Source: Panaeolus papilionaceus (lineage: Eukaryota; Basidiomycota; Agaricomycetes; Agaricales). From it: a DNA stretch of 64,000 bases. The notes under the pieces were generated by a model. That model ran no database searches and had not been told where the DNA came from. It saw only the letters and a program-made list of their open reading frames with translations. Location: contig JADNRZ010000020.1 in the NCBI GenBank assembly GCA_015501605.1, positions 372,001 through 436,000 on the forward strand, in the 5' to 3' direction. The position numbers and the translations under genes were made by a program. Positions 21,813-34,165 of the stretch are shown here, piece by piece (position 1 is the first letter of the stretch; each line of letters opens with the position of its first letter).

Positions 21813-23802
21813 TCAACAATGCAGGGTTTGACGTTTTTATTTTCGTTTTTATTTTTATTTTTGCTTGGATGGGAAAGGGGGCCTTCGTTCTTATGATGTA
21901 GATTTAATTACATCTTTTTGACCCACCTTTTATTTGGGTTTATTTTTTTTTGTTTTTTCGATTTGACTTTAATTCGGTGCAGGCGCTGATTTCATTATAT
22001 TGGACTTGTTGATGATTCATGGATTTTTAACTAGGACTACGAGTCGTGGATGGGCCGTTACTTGTATATGATGCAGATGATTCTATTGGACATGTACATA
22101 TGTATTCACGACATCAGTGACGACGATTCGATTTGTTGATAGACGGAAGTACTGTAGTATAAGTTTGTAAAGTTGAATATTCTTCCAGTGTAATATAGTA
22201 GCACGACAATCGCATCCGCACAGCGCAGATAAAAGTCTAGCAAACAAGGAAAGCAGCATCACTCATTTGTTAAGGGTAGTAATTGAAATTCAGAGAATCG
22301 TTTAGGTTGACGCGACGTGGTGGGGTACAATGACTATCGTTATCGGACGAGTCGTCACTGTGGCCCAGTGTGACAAACCCTCTGACGGTATCAATGTGGA
22401 CGGGACATATGCCACATCACAACTGGAACATGAGGGCGGAGTTCGTGTCCAAAACGTGTACAGTGTCGACACTTTGCCAATCGAGGGGTACCTTTGAAGC
22501 AGGCTTCGTCGTATGAACGACTGCGAATGTCGGGTGGATGTGTGATGTGATGACGAGAAGGGGGTCGTAGGAACACTCCCGCAGGTGGCCACTTTATGCT
22601 ACGTTAGAAAGCCAAGTAAACGGTTTAAATTGCGGCCCCTAGTACAATAAGAATTGTTAATCTTGCACGTTTGTGAATATTTATACGAAGATTTACCATT
22701 TCGAGTCGCCTTCTGACCCACAAAAAGCCCGCCTGCGAACTTTTGCGGCGAAGACTTTTTGACAATTTGCAAAGCCTTCGAAATAGTCTATTCTTTTGTC
22801 AGGCATGAAGAATAAGGAATGTATACCCTGTCTGCTCATCATTGGCCACAATAAGACGAAATATATTGAAAACCAATTGTATTTAATAAACTTGACCTTC
22901 AAATCTGGTTCTTTTTGCAGCCCATAATTAGACAATAAAGAATGTATTTTCGATACCCAAGCTGAATATGAATAGGTTAACTATTTAAAGAGTATCTGGC
23001 GCTCAAATGATGACCTTTTCTCTGCATTTCTGTTCGACATCAAACCCTGCCTGAGGATTTTATCTTGGTCTACTGGTTTCCAACATAAGTACCAGACAGA
23101 CATCACTTGCGGGAGTAGAAGCGGTTTCCCAGGACCCTGGAATTGAAATATTGAAAGCTTGTCAAGATGGCAAGATTGTAAGTACGATACCCAGCCGAAC
23201 TCGTTGCGTCTTTTAGTACTTACCAGCAGCAATATGGAAAGAACTTTAGAAGTGACGTACTGGTATCATGGTCTGGAGCTTCCAGCCTGGACCCTAGTTC
23301 CCGTTAGTCGTCGTTAAGGAACTTGTGAATAAGCTCTTCAACTTTCGATAGTGAAAGTGCGAGTCGCAACTGAGTGCTGAGCCCTAATGCAGAAGCTAAT
23401 ACATAGTGATGTTGCCCAATGCCGTCCATGTATCTTTGATCTGCGTAACTTACTCAGTTCAGAGCTAAGACGGTGCCAAGCGCTAGGTTTTTTTATTCAG
23501 AGTATGATGAGTTTGTGGCTAGTCTGCTAAATTTGACAGTAATCTTCCAACTGAATTGACGATTACACGAGTCCTCTCCCTGAAAGGTCAATTCAAACGA
23601 ATTTCAAGCGAAGATCGTGCACCAGGGGTGGTATAAAATGGCAACGCATAATGGTTTTACCTTTTCTTTCCGACCATCTGCCTTCTATGTCACTTTGTGA
23701 GCTCATTTTGAGCGCTGCCCTATCGTAAGCCCCCTCTCATATACATACGTGATTTGCGTGAGATAACTCACTCGAACGTCGCATGTTCAGCACATATAAC
23801 TT
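21813..23802. other. Intergenic region, no supported gene
   Basis: T-rich 3' flank of the membrane protein gene, then sequence without recognisable exons on either strand. Confidence 0.45.
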
Positions 23803-25170
23803 ATGACTCCAGCAACCGTCATAGTGAGCTCCCTCGACTTCCATACACGCCATATCATGTCTTGTTTGTTTTCGAGTCTACGCAGTATCTCCAATGCATG
23901 GCAGCTCAACTTGTCTTCTTCAGTGGTTTCCATATGTCTCCTCGTTCTCGAGTACATCCGTACCTGTCGCTTCGAATTCACCTACATATGGAGGTACGTC
24001 CGTTGTCTTAGCAGGTAGCCCGGTTTCAATCCCATTTACATGGGTATACAACAGCCGCCCCGTCAACCTCTCGAAAATACTCTTCGTCGTCTCTCGATAC
24101 TACGAGATTTTGGGCAAAATGTAAGCCATGGAGGTTCAGTTTAGTCCGCCGCACTCCTGACATCGAAACAGAGTTCACTATTGCCTCATCCATCTTATCC
24201 TTGGGCGCTCTTCATTCGGCATAAGCCCTCGACGATGCGCTATATGGTACATGTTGATGTTTTCACAGTGTATAATTATGGCCATAATTCTTGATATCCT
24301 TCTGCTACTACGAGGTAATGTTGCTTTTGTGCGCCCTTCTTTCAGTCTTAACAAAACGTCGGCTGATTCTTATCTACCCTACTATACGCCTAGTATATGC
24401 ATTGTACAGAAAACACCCTGTGGTACTCCTTTTGGCAATACCCATATCGCTTCCGTATCTCTTTGGGATGTACAATGCTTCGTCTCTGTGGGTAAATCAA
24501 CGAGAAATGTTCGATGAGGTTTGCAACATCAATCTCAAGTCATCGGGTCTCTCATCTCTGAGTCTTATCCGATAGTAAGTCGCTCACCTACCTTACAAAG
24601 CATAAATTTAAAACACCAAGTATCGTTTCGCCAGCATTTCCTACGTCATATCTCAACTCCTAATTTGGCTATGTATATATGCAAACAGGAACGTGGGTCA
24701 TGGGCATGTTCCTGTCGTTAAACTCGTCGTTCGCCAGGGCTCGTGGTTTTTTATCGTCCTCTTTGGTATGTGTCTTTTCAATGTCGAGCCTGTGCTTTGG
24801 TCTTACCTAGCTATATAGCAATTGTTGCGGCCTTGATGCCAGCCAGCATTGTAGTCAATAGGGAGAATCCCTTCTTAACATATGTGTAGGCGACTTCTTG
24901 ATTATGCTCTCTCCTGCATTGATTAGCTGATCGAGGGTCTTTCAGTTGTCCAACAACCCTTATTTCCGTTCTTGTAAATAGCCTTCTTGTTTCCTCGAGT
25001 CTGGTGATAGTACGTTGAGCTAATGGAATCTTCATCACCTTTAGATTTGTCGTGGAATTCAGAGTATGCACGAACTTGCGTTGAACAACGCCGCGCAAAG
25101 GCCCACTTGTGACGACGAGGACTTCCAACTGACGACATTCATTCATTCCGAAATTCTGGTTGAACGTTAA
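23803..25170 (+). CDS. DUF6533-type multi-pass membrane protein (copy 1)
   Basis: Eight exons can be read by comparison with the copy at 30127: 23803-23993, 24055-24120, 24172-24314, 24394-24574, 24635-24765, 24819-24885, 24946-24973 and 25045-25170. Together they give 310 residues in one frame. The N-terminal part has the DUF6533 pattern: a hydrophobic helix, LEYIRTCRFEFTYIW, then KILFVVSRYYEIL. More helices follow (CAIWYMLMFSQCIIMAIILD, VVLLLAIPISLPYLFG, LIWLCIY, FFIVLFAIVAALMP). The conserved end reads ICRGI, then SDDEDFQLTTF-like sequence. DUF6533 proteins are abundant 7-helix-like proteins in mushrooms with unknown ligand. The 28-nt seventh exon is short but flanked by good splice sites. 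The next gene downstream is an HNH gene on the opposite strand. Confidence 0.7.
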
Positions 25171-25566
25171 ATTTGTAGTATGCCATTTTTTCTATAAACT
25201 GTGTGTTTAACAGGCGATGCCTGCTCAATGTGTATCAATTGATCGTATTGAGGCGAGACTTGATGCGGACGGAGTTCACGATCGAGCGCAACGCCTCTAA
25301 TTTCTCTTTATTTCCCAATGTGACTGGTATAAGCAGAGGAAGGGGTAGCGCCTCAAATGCAGCTGTGGTGTAAATTTACCATATTCCACTCAATTATCAT
25401 TGAAAGGGATGTTAAATACGAATCATTGGGGACCAGTCCCAGTACCGGAAGGGTTTTGCAACTACGGAGTCACCCAATGTATCATTACGAGCTTGCACAC
25501 TGCACTAAAAAATCGAAGTTCTACGCTCCACAATCTAATATTGCACGACACGGTGGTTGTCTATTC

Positions 25567-26965
25567 CTAGTCGGTGCGAGGCTTTTTCGAACATTTGGGA
25601 CTAACAGAGGGGGACTCTTGCACCTGGGGAAACACTTCCTGATCTGGACTTGGAGAGCGCTCTGCACAACGTTTTGACCGACTTTCGCTACCTGCCTTGT
25701 CATCTTCGTGCACCTTCTTATCTTCGTCACTGTCCCAGACAGCGTCGTCCTCTCCTTCGCTATCGCTCATATTCTCTTCCACATGGTTGTTGTTCTCGTT
25801 GATATCTGCCGCTCCAGCAACCACGCTTTCTAAAGTAGCAACACGCCCTAGGGATGGAGACCTTGGTTTCTTCGTGAGATTGCGCTGAGACCGTCTACGC
25901 CTCACGGTTGCCCCCTCTTCAGTGTCCTTGGCTCTCGATCCTGATGGCTTGTAACTCTGGAGGTCGTGTAATGCACTCCTGGAAACGTGGATGTTCTCCT
26001 TGGGTATAAACTTGACAAAGTCCGGGTCGCCCTCCTGTTCTGGAGTAAGCCTTGTGGTCCACCGTTCGTATAGCACCCCAACCAATCGTAGTTCTTCAGA
26101 GTATTGCTGGACGTGTGCCTGCTGTCGCAGTGCCTCTGGAATGCGATCGCAATGATCGAGGTGCTCTCCCAGACTGAGGATGACAAACTTGGGGTGAAGA
26201 TGTGAGTTGACTCTAATAATGGGATCGTCGAATGGATAAACAAATGGGTCGTTGTCGCTTCGACAGGTGTTGTAGAAGCTGATGTGCCTCTGCTTCATGC
26301 GTGGACTGAAAGCTAGGAGTGTGTAGACGTGGTACTTCGGACCTGCCTCTTCAATCGATATGTCATCGAGCTTTGAAAAGGTCGTGAAGCGTTAGAATTT
26401 TGTTGAGTACGGAACAATGAAAAGAGCATACCTCCATGGCATCCCGAAGGTAAAAACCATACTCGTGATCGTCCATCTCCATAGCTTCGACGTATGCTTG
26501 GAGTGTCTTCAGACTGGGTAACAAACACCATAGTCCGTCATCGTACATCGTATGCAAGTCGTTCCCAGCAAATCAGCAATTCCAGCGGGAATCGAGACTG
26601 AGGCTTTCCCTCTCCATACCCCAGTTATACTCAACAGAGGTCATCTAACACAAATATGTGTAAGTATTATGCAGGGCGTGTAAGGGAGACAAACTCACGA
26701 GCCCATCATTTATTGACTTGCTGCGGGGGTAAGAATGGCAGAGTTGGATTCCTGACATCGGCCTTTCACGTTCCCCTCTGAGCTCGACAGTGCATAAGCA
26801 CATTACAGGAGCAACCCTTGCTACTCTGACTTTGATTTGATGTGGTCGTGGAACAAGTCGAGTATTTAGGCCAAGCTTGACCCTCCCACCAGGAGTGTCT
26901 TTAACATCGACCATCGTAGTAGGATACAAGGAACGTTGTGGAGTTGGGTTGGAAGTTCGCCTCAT
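25567..26965 (-). pseudogene. HNH type-A gene A1, premature stop in catalytic core
   Basis: Three exons match the type-A pattern: 26965-26699 (89 codons), 26644-26432 (71 codons) and 26370-25567. Exon 1 ends with the first catalytic His (LCHSYPRSKSINDGL). Exon 2 has LSLDSRWNC then an in-frame TGA (26573-26575), exactly where the copies have Phe (A2: WNCFFAGND), then AGNDLHTMYDDGLWCLLP. Exon 3 carries the ITSH-HPK module (here VNSHLHPKFVILSLGEHL) and a charged tail (TVRRRRSQRNLTKKP, SDSEGEDD, SKRCAERSPSP). All splice sites are intact. Hence this is either a recent pseudogene or a truncated protein of about 113 residues. Its divergent partner is B1 at 27401. Confidence 0.75.
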
Positions 26966-27092
26966 TTATCAAAATTTCATAACAATGGAAATAATTTGAC
27001 CGTGGACACATGATGAATTTGCGGTGTGCAATGACTGAACAATGAGCATAGAGGAATCTCGACTTCCATAATGGGTATTCGAAACGACCTCC

Positions 27093-27098
27093 GGGCCC
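27093..27098. promoter_or_regulatory. GGGCCC box of pair 1
   Basis: This palindrome lies 128 bp before the A1 ATG. The same hexamer lies 135 bp before A3 and 134 bp before A4, so the position is conserved although the surrounding sequence has diverged. Confidence 0.45.
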
Positions 27099-27307
27099 AA
27101 AGTGAAGTTGGTGTGGTTGACCGTCCGGATCATAGTTTGAAGGTTAAAGCCTCACGTAGAATAGAATATGGGAAGACTCATTGGTCCTCAAATTCGGTCT
27201 CAATGTCAATATGATTTACGAGATGCTATCTTTATGCATACCTCTGGCCGTAGTCTGGAACGTCCTGTGCCAGTGTGGCTGTGTCCAATCCCCCCTGTTC
27301 TCCGGAC

Positions 27308-27321
27308 CACGTGACGGTGTT
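27308..27321 (+). promoter_or_regulatory. E-box-type motif before B1
   Basis: CACGTGACGGTGTT lies 93 bp before the B1 start codon. Variants of the same 14-mer precede B2, B4 and B6 at nearly the same distance. CACGTG is the core bound by many bHLH regulators in fungi, so co-regulation by one factor is a reasonable inference. Confidence 0.6.
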
Positions 27322-27400
27322 CACATCAATGCATTGTCGCGTCTTTCGCTCCTTCGTTCCTTCGCCCGCCATCTCTGCTAAGACGCAGCTTCCTCTAATC

Positions 27401-28704
27401 ATGACTCTCACCCTCAAGCCCATTACAGATGCTGCTATAAAACGTGCTCAAGCTTCAGACCCTAACTCACAACGCTGTCTCATAGAGAACTGTTCAAAAT
27501 CACAAGCAGTCGCTTTGGCTCATGTCTTCAGCAGGGAATCACTAACGCACTTGGTGAGCACGCTCATTGAACTCATTAACTAATTAAGGATACTACGTTA
27601 CTATTAACAGGTTGACGGCCTAGAGTGGAGTTGGGCTATGAAGAAGGGTACCCTAAATCTCGACACAAGACACAACATATTTTTCTGTAAGTCGCACGTC
27701 GCCCTGGGGTTAATCTATGACCGACTCTCCTCGCTAATCTAGTGAGCGCATCTATGCATGAACTTTACAAGGACAAGAAGTGGGCTCTTCTACCTGACAA
27801 GGATACCGTCTATCGATACTTTGACGAGCAAAATCTGATCCCATTGAGGCGGAACCAGTTCCCTACGATAGAGGTGAGCCACTTCGATTGTATCCTCAAG
27901 ATGAGTCTCATCCTTCTGTAGGGAGAAACGTTTCAATACAAACTCTTACCCGTTCAAGAGATGGAAGATGTTTACATTGCCCGACAAGCCATAAACGTCG
28001 CTGGTGCATCCGTTGTCGTTCATGAATATCCATTCGATGACCTTCCTATTGTCACCTCTCACGTCCATCCAAAATACGTCATCCTTCATCTTGGCCAATT
28101 ACTCTCTAACCGCCAAATAATCACTCGAAAAGCTCTGATACAACAAATACCCTGGTTGAAAGATGTGCGGTCACTCTTCTCTAGGTGGACCTTGGTTCAA
28201 GGTGGCGCTGAAGACGAGCCCTCTTATATGCCCCCTCCAGGGAAAAGTGACGAGCACAGCTCTGGAACGCCCTCGAATTTGAGCAATGATGACTCGTACA
28301 CCCCCCTGCGTCGCATCCAACCAGACACCCACAGTTCTACCGAAGGGGTTCACACCGACGGCAACTGTAGCCCATTCCCTACAAACGGCTCTGGCATGAC
28401 TTCTGAATGGTGCATTCCCGCAAAGCGAGCCGCCACAAGGAAACGGTCGGTGGCTGAACTCGTCGATGATCTCCCAGGAAGCCCACCGAAAAGGCTACTC
28501 ACAGCGAACGCTCTGAAGCGACAGGAAGAACTTGACAATTTGGAGTCAGTTAAGTGGACATCGGAACGAATTTCTCGTTGGGCACGAGACTTCCGCTCGC
28601 CTTCTCCGACGCCATCACCACCACCTTCGCAACCTCCTCTTCTGGCCACCAAACCTCCTCTACGCAGGTCGGCTCGGCTTAAAGCCAAGATGCGTAGGGC
28701 ATAG
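27401..28704 (+). CDS. HNH-domain protein B1 (type B), intact
   Basis: Four exons (27401-27553, 27611-27686, 27743-27873, 27922-28704) encode 380 residues. The HNH core (fungal HNH_2/PF13391-like) has H41 (LAHVFSRESL), N73 (LNLDTRHNIFF) and H82 (SASMHELYKDKKWALLP), with a conserved CLIENC before the first His. The middle domain contains YPFDDLPIVTSHVHPKYVIL and PWLKDVRSLFSRW. A disordered tail carries RKRSVAELVDDLPGSPPKR (NLS-like), VKWTSERISRWARDF and the family signature RRSARLKAKMRRA at the end. It is likely a nuclear nucleic-acid enzyme, role unknown. It is divergently arranged with the broken A1. Catalytic residues are all present. Confidence 0.75.
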
Positions 28705-30126
28705 GTCACCATTTTGGTTAATTTTTTGACGTTGATTATTTTTATTATATTTAAGCAATAATTTATTTTTGATGCACATATACTGTCGCGTTCGCCATTC
28801 TGTAAGAATCTAATAAGATATACTATAGCCGTTGCTCAGTGCTAGTTATCGTCCACATTCTGAACGTCTCAGTACTACATCCGAATTTCCATCCGAATTT
28901 CGTTTGCAAATCTCCTGCCATGCCTAGCGCACATATCGTCGACAGGAAAACTCAGGCATTCTCTCTCCCACTAGACCTGAGCATTTTTATGGGGATATAC
29001 GAATTCGGTTTTAAGGCACGCCCATGTCAATCGGGTCCCAAAGTCGCGCAAAGGCTGCTGCTAAAGATTGAGAACCCCTTGGACACGCCGTTTATCGAGT
29101 TAAATTTTATGTATAAAATCATACGACAGGTGAACGAGCTGTACTGAATATACTTCACTGAATGCCCTCCCCACATGAGTGGAATTGTGTCATGATGGAA
29201 GGCAAGTTAAAGCTGGATGACAATAGGTTATTCTTTCGTACGTGGCTGGGTTAATGCTATATGGAGAGCTTCCTCGAGTGACGTTGCGATAGCAGAACTT
29301 AGGAGAGAAAATGGGCTTTACGCCTTGAATAAGGGACTTCTTTGAAATTTGATTTCACGCTCTCGAATGAATCTCTGTCACTTGTCATTTGCTAATAGGG
29401 CGCTTAGCCATGGAGGTTGCGCGGGTAATAGGAGATGTCAAAGAGTATTTTTATCTTTCTTGATACGGTTTCCTCTGTCTTCAGCATCCCTTAAGCATCG
29501 TGTATGACTTTATAAATCGAGAGTTAGGGTCGCATGAATACTGTTGTCTCCATCACTGCTGCGTCCCTGATTCCCTGCCTGTTGTCGTCAAGGAACAGCC
29601 TCTGAGGCAGACGCTTGGCTGAGTTCCTGAGCACTACCCCGGGCCATTTGCATCGCTTGTCCAAGACAGACTAGCAGATTCTGTGCATGTACCGCCCTAC
29701 TCACGCTCAACCATTACCCGGAGTATACTATAGGCAAGGAATGAATGCTATGAGGGCGCTAATCATCCTCCTTCCGAACATAATTACATAGGGATTGAGG
29801 GCTCCGAGGCCCTACGATCCGCCTCCATGGCTGACAGTGTCTGTGAGCACTAATTTAGAGTTTCAATTGAAAGCGAACCATACCATATTTGGGCAACATA
29901 TACGGGAAACCTCTGAACATTTCTCGCCTCTTAATGCACCCCTCACAACATCAACCAGCAACTCTTCTTTTCCTCAAACTTATGTTCCTTCTGCTACAGT
30001 GCGCGTTAAATTTGACTAGAACTTGACCAGGGTGTCCCATTGTCAATTCAGTTCATGTTTGTATTTAATGTTTGGAATTTGCGCTGTCAATGACTAACGA
30101 CGACGCGCACCAAACAGCTCGTATCG
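28705..30126. other. Spacer between two duplicated units
   Basis: The first part (about 28830-28920) matches the 3' flank of B2 (about 36280-36370), so the segmental duplication extends past the B genes. A short HNH-like exon relic lies at 29177-29237. Nothing else recognised. Confidence 0.5.
29177..29237 (+). pseudogene. Possible HNH exon-2 relic
   Basis: The stretch reads EWNCVMMEGKLKLDDNRLFF and is followed by a GTACGT donor. This matches type-B exon 2 (LEW-W-MKKGTLNLDTR-NIFF) in length, order and donor position. Neighbouring exons cannot be found. Weak but plausible. Confidence 0.35.
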
Positions 30127-31484
30127 ATGATTCCACCCGCCTTCGTTGTTAGCTCTGTCGACTTCAATACGCGCCACGCCATATCCTGTTTGTCCTTCCT
30201 CTCACATAACATCGAGTGTTATAACGCAACATATTTTTTAGTGATCCCTCTATGCCTCGTCATTCTAGAGTATGCGCGCACCTGTCGCTTCAAGCTCACC
30301 CATATATGGCGGTACGTTGTCCTGGAAAAGCATTGCTTACTACTTACAAATTGTACAATAGCCGTCCCCTCAGTCTGTCGAAGGTACTCTTCGTGTTCTG
30401 CCGGTACTATGAAATTTTGGATAAAGCGTGAGCGTTGAGCCGCTGTGGCTTCGTGTTCACACCATGACACTCACAGCTAATATTCAGGGTCCACTATTGT
30501 CTTCTCCATTTGATCCTCGGACGCTCTCCACTCGGCGTAAGCCCTCGACGATGCGCTATCTGGTACACTCTGATGTTTTCAGAGTGCATAACCATGGCCA
30601 TCATCTTGGATGTGATTATGCTACTGCGAGGTAAGTTCGCCTTTATCCGTTCGTTCATGTTCAGACTGTGAGTGGGTAGAGTGGTAGCTAATCTATACCT
30701 GTTCCAACACTTCAGTATACCCATTGCGCAGAAAAGACCCTTTCGTGCTCCTCTTAGTGATTCCTCTATCGTTTCTGTATGTCTCCGGAATATACAATGC
30801 ATTGTCACTGTGGGCACATCAGCGAGAAGTGTTCGATGGTATTTGCAATGTTTTTTTCAAGACATCGCCAGGCCTTTCAGCCATGTGCCTTATCCGCTAG
30901 TGAGTAGCTCAATTACATTAAAAAAACAGAAGCTGAACATCCCTAGCATTTCCTACGCTGGATCACAACTTATCATTTGGCTTTGTATATATTTGAACAG
31001 GAATGTAGGTCAAGGGCATGTTCCTGTAGTTAAACTCGTCGTTCGCGATGGTTTATGGGTTTTTCTCATCCTTTTTGGTGTGTATGTTTCAAGATCCCGA
31101 CATAATTTATTAACCACATTATCTGAACGTGATACAGGGATTGTTGCCGCCTTGATGCCAGCGAGCGTTGCAGTTAACATAGAAAACCCATTTTTGACAT
31201 ATGTGTAGGTGACCTTCGAATGATTTTCTCCACTCTGCTGAGCCGATCGCCCTTCAATTGTTCCCCAACACTTATTTCTGTTCTCGTTAGTACACTCTAT
31301 CAATTCTATATATTCGTTATTTTGTCTTAAGCTAATGAATTATTTCACGCCTCTCCAGATTTGTCGTGGAATCGCAAAGATGCATGACCTTGCGATAAAT
31401 GAGGCAGCTCGGATGCTGCCTTCCGATGACGAAGACTTCCAGTTGACAACATTTATTTACTCCCAGTTTACAGTGGAGAATTAA
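30127..31484 (+). CDS. DUF6533-type multi-pass membrane protein (copy 2)
   Basis: This is a paralog of the gene at 23803 with the same eight-exon layout: 30127-30311, 30362-30427, 30488-30630, 30716-30899, 30947-31077, 31138-31204, 31243-31285 and 31359-31484. They give 314 residues. Features include LEYARTCRFKLTHIWR, SKVLFVFCRYYEIL, CAIWYTLMFSECITMAIILD, FVLLLVIPLSFLYVSG and the conserved end DDEDFQLTTFIYSQF. The acceptor used by copy 1 for exon 7 is destroyed here (CAA instead of CAG before TTGTTCC). An upstream in-frame AG (31241-31242) would add five residues. If it is not used, translation stops after LTYV at 31208. Whether the C terminus is still made is therefore open. Confidence 0.6.
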
Positions 31485-31911
31485 CCGTGAAATAAATTAT
31501 ATTTATCTTGAACTACATATCATCAATACAAATTTATTTTTGTAATAGCACACCTAATCGAAGTCTCTCTAAATGCAAAGATGCCACTGTCTACAACGCC
31601 TGGTTCGTTACCTGCTTATTTATCCGTGTCGAGGTTTGAAACTTATGAAAACTGAAAGCTCGACATTGGGTCAAGGATCCAACTTTACCCCTCTGATGAC
31701 CTTGAGCTCGAAGCAATGTGAGCAGATATATCCCAAGCCATAAAACTGCCGCACAGAGAAGCAAATTTATATTGAAACGGGCAAAACACCTGTTTACAAC
31801 AAGTAACGAGAAAAAGGAAAGTACTTACCCTAACTCCAAGCTCAATCAAAACGTACGTAAACGTTTTACAATTTGGAATGCTACGTTCAGAGTAAACTCT
31901 CGGGGAGAAGT

Positions 31912-33816
31912 TCAGTGTACAACAAGGCGGTTTCGAAGCTTCTTTGAGCTGGCGAATTGGGCAATGGGTGGCTCGGGGGGCAGTTCAATGCGAGGGTGGT
32001 CCTCCGCTTTACGTTTTCTCCCAATTCCGCCTCGTTGACCTTGTCCACCACCAGCGGAGCCTTGAACGCTCGCTCCCACTCCATCCTCAACCTCGTCATC
32101 CTCTCCTTCGCTGTCGCTGTAACTGATATCATCGCTATTGACCCCGTCGTCTTCCCCTTCTTCGCCCTTTGCTTGTCGAGTCGTGATCACGACGCGCTCC
32201 TCAGTAGGAACTCGTCCCAGTGATTCAGACCTTGGCTTTTTCTTCTCCTTCATGTTTCGTTTGGGGTTCCGTCGTGTTGCGCTGGTCTTGGTTGCAGTAT
32301 TCTTGGTCGTTGGAGGCTGATAGTTTTTAAAGTCGGCCGAAGTCTGGGATGAACCCTTACTGTCAGAAGGGACAAAGTCCGGAAACAGTGGATTGCTTTC
32401 CTGACGGATCGTAAGACGAGCGGTCCAAAGGTTGTAAATCTCCTCGACAAGATCGAGTTCTTCGGAAAAGACCTTGACATGCTCCTCGCGTTTGTCTTTT
32501 TCGAGAAGATGTTTGGCACTAATCAGCTGACTACCCAGGCCGAGGATCACGAACTTGGGATGGAGGTGTGATGTGATAGAGAGGTAGGGAATATTGAATG
32601 GATAGTAATATGTTGGGTGATTGTTGTCCATTAATATACCTCCGTTGTAGAGCTGGATACTCCTTTGTTTCATCTGTGGACTCAAAGCTAGGAAGGTATA
32701 GGTATGAAAGGCCTGGATCTGACCCAGGAGAGGATCGAGATCATCCTGCTAAGTATATAAGCCCCTGGGTTAGACATCTCCAAATTGCGCAAGCTGAATG
32801 CGAAACGACTAACCTGCATTTGGTCGCTAAGGTTGATACCGTACTCGAGGTCATCCTCCAGTGTAGCCTCCTTGTATCGTTGCAATGTCTCCAGCGAAGG
32901 CAACAAACACCACAATCCCCGGTCGTAGGACGAATGAAGGTCGTTGCCTGCGAAAAAACAATTCCAGCGAGAGTCCAGGCTAAGACTATCCCGCTCCATT
33001 CCATCACTAAATTGGTTGAACCAATATATACCCCATAATTGCCAGTGTAAAATGATAGTCGTGATTATATAGACCACAAGGTCCTGTATGGTACCCCTCC
33101 ATGTAAGTCGTTATGTTAACATATGGCACCAAGACTTGCCTTCACTTATACAGCCATCTGTAAAGTCAATAGTCAGATATGAAGATGAAATTCATGCAAT
33201 ATTGTGTATGCCTGAGAAAATTCTGTGATGCTTTTCGTGCATCTAGGTGCATGTCAAATTTTGGGAGAAATCCGGCTGCCAATGTTTTATAAGGGATGGG
33301 TGCCAGAGTTGGAGCATCCATTCATGAGCAATGCATCTATGCCATTACTTAAACATAGCCCTGTAACTATTCTACTTTTACATAAGGTTGTACAAGTATT
33401 ACATCTGTTATACAAGATAAAAGGTCTCTCGTGATATTCATGCATGGCCCTATAAGCTATTTGTACAACTATAAGCTCTACAAGGATAAATATGAGTTCC
33501 CCCAATTTAGTGATGTCCAAGGTAATACTCGATAGATGTCATCTGGTTGAGGTATTCAACGACCCAGACGATAATATTTAGTGAGACCCAGACTTACTAT
33601 ATCGCTGTCGAGCGCTTTTCTTCTGGGAAAAGCATGACATAGCTGAATCCCAACACCAGGCTTGTCATCACTGCTTCCTTGGTTTTCGATGATGCATATA
33701 GTACAAACTTCAGGGGCAATGGCGGCTACCCTCGTCTTTATAGCACCATCTCTAGCTTTGAGTCTCTTTAATACGACCCTAATTCTGCCTTCGGGGGTGG
33801 GATGAACAAAGACCAT
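31912..33816 (-). pseudogene. HNH type-A gene A2, exon 2 split by an insertion
   Basis: Exon 1 (33816-33598, from MVFVHPTPEGR to LCHAFPRRKALDSDI) is intact. Exon 2 begins at 33542 (MTSIEYYLG) but is interrupted by the 514-bp inverted-repeat element at 33002-33515. It resumes with MERDSLSLDSRWNCFFAGNDLHSSYDRGLWCLLP and ends at 32814. Exon 3 (32748-31912) carries ITSHLHPKFVILGLG, a Lys/Arg-rich segment (RRNPKRNMKEKKKP), an acidic block and GRKRKAEDHPRIELPPEPP. Without the insertion the frame would be open with all three catalytic residues. The interruption is therefore recent relative to the decay of other copies. Partner: B2 at 34849. Confidence 0.75.
33002..33515. mobile_element. 514-bp terminal-inverted-repeat element inside HNH A2
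   Basis: The ends are CATCACTAAATTGG (33002-33015) and its exact reverse complement (33502-33515). Weaker pairing continues inward for about 20 more bases (GAAC and ATAT-TA blocks). It is flanked by TC on both sides (33000-33001 and 33516-33517), and removing it restores the expected type-A exon 2. No coding capacity is visible inside. This looks like a non-autonomous DNA transposon (MITE-like). The superfamily is not identifiable from a 2-bp duplication. Confidence 0.75.
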
Positions 33817-34165
33817 GATGAAGGTGGGACGCAAGAAATGGTTTGGAATAAATCTGGAAGTCGAACGTATTTTATACAGCTTATAGAAACAATGGAAATT
33901 ATGTGTACCAGGTATGTCACTCATTAGAAGTATAGCCGCGTACCATGCGGTGAACTGGTTGAGAACAATGAACTGGAAGATGGGCTCACGAACTCGGACT
34001 TCCATAATTGGGTATCGAGAGCTCCTTCCAGCTTGAAGTCCATGGATGAACCGTCCCGCGTGTAACAACTTCTCATTGTTCAAAGGCAGAGCACCAACTG
34101 TAAAATGGCATTGTCCGCTGCTGGTGTTATCAGACGAAATAGGACGGAATCGCATTGTTTGACTA

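Noticed and set aside
24811..25146. Minus-strand open frame of 111 codons
   Set aside because: It is antisense to exons 6-8 of the DUF6533 gene, whose plus-strand reading is supported by the paralog at 30127.
23803..31484. Mating-type pheromone receptors (STE3-like)
   Set aside because: The genes are multi-pass membrane proteins, but the motifs (LEY...IW...K-LF...RYYEIL, a conserved C-terminal DDEDFQL block) fit DUF6533 rather than STE3, and no pheromone precursor with a CaaX end is seen nearby.
33817..34155. Long N-terminal extension of A2 up to 34155
   Set aside because: A3 and A4 start at the position equivalent to MVFVHPTPEGR. The upstream frame is promoter sequence shared with A1's upstream region.
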